The position numbers and the translations under genes were made by a program. Positions 16,497-24,572 of a stretch of 57,801 nucleotides of DNA are shown piece after piece. Source of the stretch: Lachnospiraceae bacterium C7 (GTDB lineage: Bacteria > Bacillota > Clostridia > Lachnospirales > Lachnospiraceae); assembly GCA_900113385.1 (NCBI GenBank), contig FOPE01000016.1:1-57801 (forward strand), in the 5' to 3' direction. Under the pieces are notes generated by a model. The model saw only the letters and a list, made by a program, of their open reading frames with translations. It did not search any database and was not told the origin of the DNA. How positions within the stretch are numbered: position 1 is the stretch's first letter; each line of letters starts with the position of its first letter.

Positions 16497-17084
16497 ATGA
16501 CATGGGTTGAAAATCTACTAATAGTTATTGGACTTTCATTAGATGTATTTGCAGCTATGGAATGTCAAGGATCATTAGTAAACAAAGTTGATAAAAAACA
16601 TTTGTCATTAGTTACGGCATTAATAGTGGTAGCGCAATTATTAGCGCTTGGATTAGGTTATTTCCTTTCTACGCTTTTATCTAGACACAGTGATGCTTCA
16701 AATGAGGTTTTCATTGGTCATATTCTTGCAATCGTTATACTGTTTTGCCTTAGTATACGACTTGTAGTTAAGGCAATTGTAAATGAGCAGGTAGATGAAC
16801 ATCTTGAACAACATCTTGGATTTAAAAGATTTATACCAATGACTTGGACCACCGGTATATATACGTTAATAGCTGGATTTGCTTTTGGATTTCTAGGAAC
16901 TACTATAGTCCAATTACTAGTTATGCTAGGAATAGCGCTGGCAATTTTAGTTGTAGCAGGAATGTACTGGGGGTTTAGATATGGTTTTGAATCTAAACAA
17001 AGAGCATATATTATTGGAGCAGTGTTACTTCTGATTGCTGGAGCAGATATTATAATTCGCCTTGCAATAGGTAAAGGCTTATAA
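16497..17084 (+). CDS. MntP-like (DUF204) manganese efflux family membrane protein
   Basis: 195-residue protein with six hydrophobic segments in two inverted halves. The first half keeps the family motif with its intramembrane aspartate (GLSLDVFAAM, residue about 17). The second half keeps the glycine-rich AGFAFGFLG but lacks the matching aspartate (the region reads WTTGIYTLIAGFAFG). MntP proteins export Mn2+. Loss of the second acidic residue suggests altered substrate or activity. TAGGAGGA precedes ATG 16497. The gene begins 100 bases after the YhgE-like gene, with a weak TATAAT at 16456-16461. No manganese (yybP-ykoY) riboswitch was seen. Confidence 0.7.
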   Translation: MTWVENLLIVIGLSLDVFAAMECQGSLVNKVDKKHLSLVTALIVVAQLLALGLGYFLSTLLSRHSDASNEVFIGHILAIVILFCLSIRLVVKAIVNEQVDEHLEQHLGFKRFIPMTWTTGIYTLIAGFAFGFLGTTIVQLLVMLGIALAILVVAGMYWGFRYGFESKQRAYIIGAVLLLIAGADIIIRLAIGKGL

Positions 17085-17100
17085 AGAAAGGACTATTAAA

Positions 17101-17352
17101 ATGATTGAATTTAAGTATGACACACAATTATTAATTGAAGGTCATGATCTTGATGAAGATGCAATTAATGATTACTTTACAGAAAATTTTAAAGGTGATT
17201 GCCTTTTAGCAGTAGGAGATGATGAACTTATTAAGATTCATTATCACACAAACGAGCCATGGCTTGTTTTAGAATATTGTGCTTCTCTTGGAGAAATCTA
17301 TGATATCGTAGTAGAAGATATGGATAGACAAGCAAGAGGATTACAAGGTTAA
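17101..17352 (+). CDS. Stand-alone FakA/YloV C-terminal-like domain protein
   Basis: 83-residue protein resembling the C-terminal segment of the FakA/YloV (DAK2) fatty-acid kinase family: YDTQLLIEG near the start, GDCLLAVGDDELIKIHYHTN in the middle, then a conserved glycine and an MDRQ ending. The kinase and DegV-like parts are absent. Such proteins are sometimes annotated as 'kinase to dihydroxyacetone kinase'. It cannot be a kinase alone; it may bind a lipid carrier or protein partner. It follows the MntP-like gene by 16 bases and is probably in its operon. Confidence 0.7.
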   Translation: MIEFKYDTQLLIEGHDLDEDAINDYFTENFKGDCLLAVGDDELIKIHYHTNEPWLVLEYCASLGEIYDIVVEDMDRQARGLQG

Positions 17353-17380
17353 TTCAAATTAATACAATTTGTTGACATTA

Positions 17381-17405
17381 AGCCAGCCCAAAAGTGGGCT
17401 GGCTA
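17381..17405 (+). terminator. Hairpin terminator after the FakA-like domain gene
   Basis: AGCCAGCCC (17381-17389) pairs with GGGCTGGCT around a short loop, followed by a weak, interrupted T stretch. Confidence 0.7.
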
Positions 17406-17435
17406 TTGTTATATTTACATGTAATGTGTTACAAT
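17406..17435 (+). promoter_or_regulatory. Promoter for the GGDEF operon
   Basis: TTGTTA (17406-17411), 18-base spacer, TACAAT (17430-17435), 42 bases before the start codon. Confidence 0.5.
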
Positions 17436-17477
17436 TAAGAAAAACACTGAAAGGTTAAGAATTAAAAAGCGAAAATT

Positions 17478-18992
17478 ATGAAAACTTTAATAAAAAAATT
17501 TAAAGAACATAATGAAAAAAAAGCTATATTTTATAGAGAGGCAAAAGCAGAGATTGCCAAGAGAAATTTATTAACACTTAGAACAATAAGCTTGATTGTA
17601 ACATTTATGATCTTATTTTTAATAACTATTACACCATTATTGGTAAAAACATGGAGAATAACTATTCAATATATTCTTTTTGCGCCAGTAACAGCAGCTT
17701 TTGCAATAATAGCAATAATAGCAATATCAGAAAATGTAAAAAGTCCAGGTCTAATTACAGGACTATGTGTGATATTTGAAATAGTAACGTTTGGTTTTAT
17801 TATGGCTATAGATATATTCCCATATCCAGATAGTGCTTGTACATTTACTCCTCTTGCCCTTGTGGTATCAGCAGCATTATTTATATTCCCATTTTATATG
17901 GAAATTCCACTGCTTACAATTATAGAAGGTGTATTTATAATGCTTACTATGAATAATAAGCATTTGTTTATAGCAGAAAATGACGTATTTACATCATTAG
18001 TGGGTTATTTTGTAGCAATTATTTTATATGGTTTCTTTACAAGAATTCATTTACAGTATTATTTAGTCAGAGAGCAATATGTTAAAGTAAGTCAAAGGGA
18101 CGAGCTTACAGGTGTGCTAAATCATATAATTGCAGAAGAGAGAATGCGTAGCTATATGAGGGAAAAACCTGACACTGAAAATGTTGCAGTTATTTTTATT
18201 GATTTAGATTATTTCAAAAAAGTAAATGATACATTAGGAAAACTAGCTAGCGATAAATTATTAAAAGATGTAGGAACATTGCTTAAGGATGTTTTTGAAG
18301 AAAAATCTATAATAGGTAGAGCTAGTGGAGATGAATTTTGTATTTTATTTAAAAATATACAATCAGATGTAGAAGTTTCAGATATGTGCACTCTTTTTAG
18401 AGAAAAGCTGGAAAAAAATACAGCTGGTAAATATGATATTCAAATAACATGCAGTATAGGTGCAGCTAGAACAGCAGGTAAGTATTACTCGTTTGATGAT
18501 TTAAGATTAATGGCAAAAGATGCACTTTATGTAGCTAAGAATTTTGGAAGAAATAGGTGCGTTTATAGAAATCCTGAAGAAATTAATATTGCGGACATGA
18601 AAAATAAATGTATAGTAGTAGCTCATAAAGATGAAGAAACTAGAAAAAATATTATAAGTAAATTTTCAGATGATACAGAGTGTCTTGAAGCAAGAAATGG
18701 AAATGATGCAATAGAATTAATAAGTTTGCATGGAAATAGAATCGGTGCAGTAATTCTTGACATGGATTTTGAAGATCTTAATGGATTAGACATTTTGCAT
18801 TTTATGAAAACAAGAATCTATATAAAGAAAATACCAGTACTTTGTATTGCTCAAGGCGAAAAAGAAGGCGATAAAGCAATACTTTATGGTGCAGATGATG
18901 TTGTATACTCACCACTTGATGCCACAAATGTAAAACTTAAAGTTGACCAAATTATGCAAAGAAATGCAAGAATTGGAGAAAAAGTTGATTAG
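17478..18992 (+). CDS. Membrane GGDEF protein with C-terminal receiver-like domain, both degenerate
   Basis: 504 residues. About six membrane helices (residues 33-200) are followed by a GGDEF domain (about 205-370) and a receiver-like domain (about 375-495). The GGDEF signature reads SGDEF, and the usual GHxxGD nucleotide loop reads GKLASD, so cyclic-di-GMP synthesis is doubtful. The receiver part keeps a candidate phospho-acceptor (ILDMDFEDLNG), but the usual Lys-Pro is Ser-Pro (YSPLD). It may be a c-di-GMP or GTP sensor, or a stand-in signalling module. Its last 8 bases overlap nth. Confidence 0.85.
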   Translation: MKTLIKKFKEHNEKKAIFYREAKAEIAKRNLLTLRTISLIVTFMILFLITITPLLVKTWRITIQYILFAPVTAAFAIIAIIAISENVKSPGLITGLCVIFEIVTFGFIMAIDIFPYPDSACTFTPLALVVSAALFIFPFYMEIPLLTIIEGVFIMLTMNNKHLFIAENDVFTSLVGYFVAIILYGFFTRIHLQYYLVREQYVKVSQRDELTGVLNHIIAEERMRSYMREKPDTENVAVIFIDLDYFKKVNDTLGKLASDKLLKDVGTLLKDVFEEKSIIGRASGDEFCILFKNIQSDVEVSDMCTLFREKLEKNTAGKYDIQITCSIGAARTAGKYYSFDDLRLMAKDALYVAKNFGRNRCVYRNPEEINIADMKNKCIVVAHKDEETRKNIISKFSDDTECLEARNGNDAIELISLHGNRIGAVILDMDFEDLNGLDILHFMKTRIYIKKIPVLCIAQGEKEGDKAILYGADDVVYSPLDATNVKLKVDQIMQRNARIGEKVD

Positions 18993-19620
18993 TGAAAGAA
19001 CAAAAGAAATATTAAGAAGATTTGATGAAGAATATGGCACTAATTATAAGTGTTACTTAAATTATAGTAAACCTTATGAACTTTTGATTTCTACAATTTT
19101 AAGTGCACAGTGCACAGATGCTCGAGTAAACATGGTTACAAAAGATTTATACCAAAAATATGATACTTTAGAAAAATTCGCAGGTGCAGACCAAAAAGAA
19201 TTAGAAAAAGAAATATATTCGATAGGTTTTCACAAGAATAAATCTAAAAATATAATATTATGTGCACAAAAATTGATTAAGGACTATAATGGTCAAGTGC
19301 CAAGAAGTCTAGAAGAATTGACATCTTTAGCTGGAGTAGGACGAAAGACGGCTAATGTTATTAGAGGAAATATATATAATGATCCAAGTATAGTAGTTGA
19401 TACTCATGTGAAAAGAATTTCAAGACGACTAGGACTTACAATGGCCACAGAGCCAGAAAAGATAGAAAAAGAATTAATGGAAGTGCTTCCTAAAGATCAT
19501 TGGATATTGTGGAATATACATATTATAAGATTCGGACGTAGCATATGTTTTGCAAAAAAACCACAATGTAATCAATGCTTTTTAAAAGACATATGTAATT
19601 CTAAAGATAAGGTGATTTAA
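18985..19620 (+). CDS. nth: Endonuclease III
   Basis: DNA glycosylase/AP lyase that removes oxidised pyrimidines. With the TTG start at 18985 it has 211 residues, the usual length. GGAG at 18975-18978 fits that start better than the upstream TTG 18943 or ATG 18964. The helix-hairpin-helix has the catalytic lysine (about 121, LAGVGRKTAN) and the aspartate (about 139, VVDTHVKR). Four cysteines of the iron-sulphur loop are present near the C-terminus (C-x6-C-x2-C-x5-C). It overlaps the GGDEF gene by 8 bases and the next gene by one base, so the three form an operon. Confidence 0.93.
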   Translation: MISERTKEILRRFDEEYGTNYKCYLNYSKPYELLISTILSAQCTDARVNMVTKDLYQKYDTLEKFAGADQKELEKEIYSIGFHKNKSKNIILCAQKLIKDYNGQVPRSLEELTSLAGVGRKTANVIRGNIYNDPSIVVDTHVKRISRRLGLTMATEPEKIEKELMEVLPKDHWILWNIHIIRFGRSICFAKKPQCNQCFLKDICNSKDKVI

Positions 19621-20390
19621 TGGATTTTGTAGAAGACTATACAGTAGTAGACCTTGAGATGACAGGCTTAGCTGTAAAAAAAGATAAGATAATAGAAATT
19701 GGAGCTATCAAGGTTAGAAATGGAAAAGTAGTAGATGAGTATAGCACATTGGTAAATCCTTGTATTAAGCTAGATAAACGAATTGTTGAATTAACTGGAA
19801 TTACAGATGAAATGCTACAAGATGCTCCAAAAGAAAATGATACAGTTAATAAATTAATAGAATTTATAGGTGACGATGTCTTAGTAGGACAAAATATCAA
19901 TTTTGATTATGGCTTTATTAAGCAATGGGCATTAAATAACAATGTTAAAATAGATATGTTCTATTGTGATACTCTTAAAATAGCAAGGAAAATGTTGCCA
20001 GCAGAGCAAGAAAAAAATTTAGAAGCATTATGTAAATATTTTGGAATTTCAAGAGATAATGCCCATAGAGCATTAGATGATGCCTATGAGACAATGCAAG
20101 TTTACGAAAAATTTAAAGAAATGATATCAGAAATTCCAAAAGATGATGTTAATTATAAAATTATTCAAAAATGTTTTTTTCCTAGAAAATTTAACATAAA
20201 AATAAAAAAACAAACTCCAGCAACAAAGAAACAGCTAGAGCAATTACATAGGTATTTAGATGGAAATCATTTAGACGAAGATATAAAAAAACAGATAGAA
20301 GAGCAAATAAATTGGGAGACCTTGACACGAAGTGAGGCCTCCCGTATTATGGATAAATTATATTCTAGACGAGATGTCCCCCGTCTCTAA
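19620..20390 (+). CDS. DnaQ-like 3'-5' exonuclease (DEDDh family)
   Basis: 256 residues. The first 170 form a DEDDh exonuclease domain: VVDLEMTG with D11 and E13, NFDYGFI, and HRALDDAYE with the catalytic histidine and last aspartate. It resembles the proofreading exonuclease of PolC but is stand-alone. The last 75 residues are a lysine-rich helical extension of unknown role. Its ATG overlaps the nth stop (TAATG), so translation is coupled, suggesting a joint repair role. Polymerase proofreading or RNA/DNA end trimming are both possible. Confidence 0.9.
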   Translation: MDFVEDYTVVDLEMTGLAVKKDKIIEIGAIKVRNGKVVDEYSTLVNPCIKLDKRIVELTGITDEMLQDAPKENDTVNKLIEFIGDDVLVGQNINFDYGFIKQWALNNNVKIDMFYCDTLKIARKMLPAEQEKNLEALCKYFGISRDNAHRALDDAYETMQVYEKFKEMISEIPKDDVNYKIIQKCFFPRKFNIKIKKQTPATKKQLEQLHRYLDGNHLDEDIKKQIEEQINWETLTRSEASRIMDKLYSRRDVPRL

Positions 20391-20421
20391 GCAAAAAAGT
20401 GAGTTAGTGGGAGACTTGAGT

Positions 20422-21012
20422 CTAAGTATGGTAGATAACTTCTAATTTTTTTACTAGAGAATCCTTCGTAAGCATATTCATAGAATTTACCTTATCAACT
20501 AAAGCGGGAATTTTATCATTCTTGCCAACTTGTTTATATACATCAGCTAATTCGGTATAAATTGAACTAACATCAGCATCAATTGAGACGCCAAATTCTA
20601 ACAGTTCAATTGCAGAATCAAGATAATTAGCTTCAATAAGTTCTTTTGCGTAAACAGGAATTGTAGTAACTAAGGTGTTATAATTTGATTCATATTCTGA
20701 AAGAATTTCAAGGTTAGCAAAGCCGTATTCTAATTTTAAATCGGTATTAGAGACACCTGTGAAATTTAAAATTTTTTTATCGGTCAAGGATAGGAAACGT
20801 TTTTCAGAATCTGTGTTAACAAGAGGTGGAAATCTTTCTACAGGTATGCTAATATAATCAAGAGTTGAAATATCAGCTTTAAGTGTAGAATTAGCTTTAC
20901 GCTCTTTCTCCCAAAAAGCGGCTTCAACGGCTGCTTGTTCAGCAGTAGACTTGCGGATGTAATAAGTTAAAATTGCAATAAAAACGATGAAAATAGCTAA
21001 ACATGGAAACAT
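20422..21012 (-). CDS. Membrane-anchored TPR-like protein of unknown function
   Basis: 196 residues. One N-terminal membrane helix (about 2-18) is followed by a charged linker and a C-terminal helical stretch (about 115-180, ELIEANYLDSAIELLEFG) that looks like one or two tetratricopeptide repeats. I do not recognise the family. It is transcribed towards the exonuclease gene. AAAGGA precedes the start on the minus strand. TPR modules bind proteins, so an envelope scaffold role is possible but unproven. Confidence 0.7.
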   Translation of the reverse strand: MFPCLAIFIVFIAILTYYIRKSTAEQAAVEAAFWEKERKANSTLKADISTLDYISIPVERFPPLVNTDSEKRFLSLTDKKILNFTGVSNTDLKLEYGFANLEILSEYESNYNTLVTTIPVYAKELIEANYLDSAIELLEFGVSIDADVSSIYTELADVYKQVGKNDKIPALVDKVNSMNMLTKDSLVKKLEVIYHT

Positions 21013-21140
21013 GGCAATTATTCCTTTCTTTATTAATAGATTTTTAACTTACTTATAGCAATAATATATTTTGATATATATGTTCAATAATATATTTCTA
21101 ATAATAGTATAACTTAATTTTCGGAAAAAGAGGTGAAAAA

Positions 21141-21248
21141 ATGTATAATTTTAATGGTAATCCTAAAAGAAAAAGATTGGTAGCTGTAATAGTACTTGTG
21201 TTAATAGCTGCAATGGTGGTAACTACTATCCTAGCTAGTTTTGTCTAG
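21141..21248 (+). CDS. Small single-pass membrane protein (35 residues)
   Basis: ATG 21141 follows an AGAGGTG site with good spacing and opens a 35-codon frame ending TAG 21246-21248. The product has a polar start (MYNFNGNPKRKR) and one hydrophobic helix of about 20 residues (LVAVIVLVLIAAMVV onward), the positive-inside arrangement of a small membrane peptide. It lies between divergent genes and 86 bases before the VanW gene, which has its own promoter. Function unknown. Confidence 0.55.
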   Translation: MYNFNGNPKRKRLVAVIVLVLIAAMVVTTILASFV

Positions 21249-21252
21249 AAGC

Positions 21253-21280
21253 TTGAAAAAGCTCCTAGTTATGATAAAAT
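21253..21280 (+). promoter_or_regulatory. Promoter for the vanW operon
   Basis: TTGAAA (21253-21258), 16-base spacer, TAAAAT (21275-21280), 53 bases before the VanW start. Confidence 0.55.
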
Positions 21281-21333
21281 ATCACAAGTGAGAGTACTCA
21301 ATTTTTTGAAATATTTAAGAAGGTTTAGGTCAA

Positions 21334-23016
21334 ATGCAATTAACAAAAATGAAAAAGGTTTTATTAGCTCTAGGTATTTGTGCAACTGCAGCATTTACAG
21401 TGGTAGGGGCTAGTAATGCAACAAAAGCTAATGAAAGCGACAAAATAGAAAAAGGGGTTTACATTGGAAACATCAATGTAGGCAAAATGAATTCTAAAGA
21501 AGCAACAAAGCAGGTAAAGAATTATTTAGATGAATTTAAAACGACTAAATTTACACTAGTTGGACCAAAAGGTCAAGTTGAAGCAACAGCAGAAGAAATG
21601 GGTATCACAACAGATATAGATGCAACAATTGCTGAAGCAAAGGCAGTAGGAAAAAGTGGAAGCTTAATAAAAAGATTTAAAGAAAACCAAGATCTTAAAA
21701 AAGGTAAAGTAAAAATAAATCTTAGATTAGAAGTTAATAAACAAAAAACAGCTAAATTTTTATACAGTCATAAAGATGAACTCAATATAGAAGCAAAAGA
21801 TATGACTGTTTCTAGAAACGGAAATAAATTTCAGGTAGTAGATGGAAAAAAAGGAAAAGAAGTATGCTACGAGAAATCAGTATATAAAATCAACGAATTT
21901 TTAGAAGAAAAGTGGACTAGCAGTAATACAGAAATCAAATTGGTATCAAAAGTTGTAAAGCCAAGAGGATCTAAAAAGGAACTTTCTTCTATTAAAGACT
22001 TATTAGGAAGTTATTCAACTAATTTCTCATCATCAAGTGCAGGTAGAGCTAAAAACGTTAGAAATGGTGCAGCAAAAATTAACGGAACAGTGCTATATCC
22101 AGGAGATGAGTTTTCAGTTTATAAGACAGTAAGTCCTTTTACAGAAGAAAATGGATATGAGTTAGCAGGTTCATATTCTAATGGTACAGTTGTTGAGTCA
22201 TTCGGTGGTGGAATTTGCCAGGTTTCAACAACACTTTATAATGCTGCTATTAAATCAGAACTTGATATTACTATGAGATATAATCATTCTATGATTATTA
22301 ATTATGTTAAACCATCTCAAGATGCAGCAATTGCAGGTACTTTCAAGGATATGAGATTTAAAAATAACAAAAAAACTCCAATCTATATTGAAGGTATATG
22401 TAGTGGTGGAGTAATAACATTTAACATTTATGGAAAAGAGACAAGACCTAAGAATAGGGAAGTTTCATTCGAAAGTGAAGTGGTTTCAGAAACACAGGCA
22501 CCTACAGAGTACAAAGCTAATCCAGGAGCAGCTCTTGGTACATATGCATCTACTCAGTCATCACATACAGGATATGTTGCACAGCTTTGGAAAATTGTAA
22601 AAGTAGATGGAAAGCAAGTAAGCAAAAAAATCTTTAACAAGAGTACTTATAAAGCATCACCTAAGATTATATCAGTAGGTGTAGCAGGTGCATCACCACA
22701 GCAATTAGCTAAGATTAATTCTGCATTAGCTACAAAAAATGATGCTCAAGTAAAAGCTGCGGTTTCGGCAGTTCAAGCTGAGATTAGTAATGCAGCAACT
22801 CAGCAACAGCAAGCGGAGGCAGCAACAGAAGCAGCTAAGCAACAAGCAGAAGCGCAAAAGAAAGCTGATGAAGAAGCACAGAAGAAAGCAGCAGAAGAGG
22901 CTGCACAAAAACAAGCAGCAGAAGAAGCTGAAAAACAACGTCAGCAACAGCAACAACAGCAGCAACAGCAGCAACAGCAACAACAACAGCCGGCAGAACA
23001 ACAGCCAGCACAATAA
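21334..23016 (+). CDS. VanW family envelope protein with polyglutamine C-terminal tail
   Basis: 560 residues. A signal/anchor helix (about 8-26) leads to a peptidoglycan-binding-like region (about 40-215) and a VanW domain (about 225-365) with the hallmarks GAAKINGTVLYPGDEFSVY and ESFGGGICQVSTTLYNAA. After about residue 480 comes a coiled-coil-like Ala/Lys/Glu/Gln region ending in 16 consecutive glutamines and a short Pro/Gln tail. VanW domains occur in surface proteins of clostridia; the exact role is unknown. AAGGTTTAGG lies before ATG 21334; the ATG at 21349 is an alternative. Confidence 0.9.
   Translation: MQLTKMKKVLLALGICATAAFTVVGASNATKANESDKIEKGVYIGNINVGKMNSKEATKQVKNYLDEFKTTKFTLVGPKGQVEATAEEMGITTDIDATIAEAKAVGKSGSLIKRFKENQDLKKGKVKINLRLEVNKQKTAKFLYSHKDELNIEAKDMTVSRNGNKFQVVDGKKGKEVCYEKSVYKINEFLEEKWTSSNTEIKLVSKVVKPRGSKKELSSIKDLLGSYSTNFSSSSAGRAKNVRNGAAKINGTVLYPGDEFSVYKTVSPFTEENGYELAGSYSNGTVVESFGGGICQVSTTLYNAAIKSELDITMRYNHSMIINYVKPSQDAAIAGTFKDMRFKNNKKTPIYIEGICSGGVITFNIYGKETRPKNREVSFESEVVSETQAPTEYKANPGAALGTYASTQSSHTGYVAQLWKIVKVDGKQVSKKIFNKSTYKASPKIISVGVAGASPQQLAKINSALATKNDAQVKAAVSAVQAEISNAATQQQQAEAATEAAKQQAEAQKKADEEAQKKAAEEAAQKQAAEEAEKQRQQQQQQQQQQQQQQQQPAEQQPAQ
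22942..22989 (+). repeat. (CAR)16 trinucleotide repeat coding polyglutamine
   Basis: Sixteen CAG/CAA codons in a row near the 3' end of the VanW gene. Mixed CAG and CAA codons argue for selection at the protein level as well as slippage. Length changes would keep the reading frame. Confidence 0.95.
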
Positions 23017-23047
23017 TAGGAAATAAATTAAAGAAAAGAGAGAATCA

Positions 23048-24040
23048 ATGAAAGCAGGAAAGGTATCAGAACAGATTTTAAAAAGAACAATTTTAAAACA
23101 ATTAAATAGTAAAAATAGTAATGTGGTACTTTCTTCCGCTGTAGGTGAGGATTGTTCAAGACTAAGAAGTGATAATAAAGATATTATTTTTTCGGTTAAT
23201 CCTATAACAATACCTCTTGAAGTAGAGGACATGGGTAAACATGGAATTTATAGAGCTTTCAATAATATTTCAGCTAAAGGAGCTACACCAGTAGCTGCTT
23301 TAGTGAGTTTACTTATGCCAACTAGTTCAAATGAGCAGGATGCTAGAACAATCATAAAGGGATTAGATGCTGCCGCGAGTAAGCTGGGCGTTCAGGTAAT
23401 AGGAGGTCATACAGAATGCTGTCGAGGCGTTAATGTACCAATTATTACAATTACTGGAGTCGGCCTGGCTGAAAGAGACATAGATATGAAAACTTCCAAC
23501 GTTGAACCAGGTATGGACATTATAGCCACAAACTGGGTAGGCATGGAAGGCACTCTAGTACTACTTAACCAAAAGAGAGAAGAGTTATTACAACACTTTA
23601 CTAATCCGTTTTTGGACAAAATCAGTGTTTTTGAACAATATCTAAGCATAAATGAAGAAGCAAAAATAGCTTGCAATAATAATGCAGCTACAATCCACGA
23701 CATTTCAGAAGGCGGAATTTTTGCAGCATTATGGGAATTAGCAGAAGGTTCAAAGGTAGGACTAGAAATAGACAGTAGAAAAATACCAATTAAACAAGAA
23801 ACCATAGAAGTGTGCGAGTTTTTTGATATAAATCCATACAAAATTGCCTCTATGGGAAGTGCATTGATTGCAGCAAAAGATGGAAATACAATAGTACATG
23901 AGATTGAAAAAGCTGGAGGACATGCTACAATAATTGGTAAGGCAACAGATAACAACGACAGGGTACTTTTGATAGGTGAAGAAAAAAGATTTTTAGAAAC
24001 ACCTCAAACTGATGAACTCAGAAAAGTACTAACATATTAG
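23048..24040 (+). CDS. AIR synthase-related protein (PurM/HypE-like fold)
   Basis: 330 residues with the two-part PurM-like fold. The N-terminal ATP-binding half has VGEDCSRL and FNNISAKGATPVAALVSLLMP. The C-terminal half has IHDISEGGIFAALWELAEGS and MGSALIAAK. Relatives include HypE (hydrogenase maturation), SelD and thiamine-phosphate kinase. No hydrogenase or hyp genes are nearby, and the HypE C-terminal PRIC cysteine motif is absent, so it is not a classical HypE. It sits 31 bases after vanW and before an Lrp regulator and an aminotransferase. Substrate unknown. Confidence 0.8.
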   Translation: MKAGKVSEQILKRTILKQLNSKNSNVVLSSAVGEDCSRLRSDNKDIIFSVNPITIPLEVEDMGKHGIYRAFNNISAKGATPVAALVSLLMPTSSNEQDARTIIKGLDAAASKLGVQVIGGHTECCRGVNVPIITITGVGLAERDIDMKTSNVEPGMDIIATNWVGMEGTLVLLNQKREELLQHFTNPFLDKISVFEQYLSINEEAKIACNNNAATIHDISEGGIFAALWELAEGSKVGLEIDSRKIPIKQETIEVCEFFDINPYKIASMGSALIAAKDGNTIVHEIEKAGGHATIIGKATDNNDRVLLIGEEKRFLETPQTDELRKVLTY

Positions 24041-24092
24041 GCAGAAAACATCTAATTACACATATTGATTACGAAAGGGAGAATAGAATTAT

Positions 24093-24572
24093 ATGCGTGA
24101 AAAAATTTTGACTTTTATCGAAAAAAATAGCAGGGTAGATTTAAAAGAGCTTGCAATTATACTTGGGGTTGATGAAGCCACAGTTGTAAATGAATTACAA
24201 GCAATGGAAAAAGAACACATTATTTGTGGTTACCACACATTAATTGACTGGGATAAAGCAGGAATTGAGAAAGTTTCAGCTCTTATCGAAGTACGTGTAA
24301 CTCCACAAAGAGGAATGGGATTTGACAAGGTAGCAGAAAGAATTTATAACTATCCAGAAGTTAATTCAGTATACTTAATCTCAGGCGGATTTGATTTAAT
24401 GGTAACATTAGAGGGTAAAACACTTAGAGAAGTTTCTAAATTTGTATCTGAAAAATTATCAGCACTTGATACAGTTTTAAGTACAAAAACAAACTTTATC
24501 CTCAAAAAATATAAGGACCATGGAACAGTAATGACAGCTCCAGCAAAAGACGAAAGGATTATGATGTTCTAA
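24093..24572 (+). CDS. Lrp/AsnC family transcriptional regulator
   Basis: 159 residues: an N-terminal winged helix-turn-helix (LKELAIILGVDEATVVNEL, about residues 17-35) and a C-terminal RAM ligand-binding domain (SALIEVRVTP, then GGFDLMVTLEG). Such proteins sense amino acids. Its TAA overlaps the next ATG, so it is translationally coupled to the aminotransferase. As I recall, Bacillus subtilis has a similar regulator-aminotransferase pair (yugG-yugH). AGGGAGA precedes the start. Confidence 0.9.
   Translation: MREKILTFIEKNSRVDLKELAIILGVDEATVVNELQAMEKEHIICGYHTLIDWDKAGIEKVSALIEVRVTPQRGMGFDKVAERIYNYPEVNSVYLISGGFDLMVTLEGKTLREVSKFVSEKLSALDTVLSTKTNFILKKYKDHGTVMTAPAKDERIMMF

Noticed and set aside
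22726-23232. Long Leu-rich frame opposite the polyglutamine region
   Set aside because: Polyleucine is the reverse-strand reading of CAG/CAA repeats; it has no start signals.
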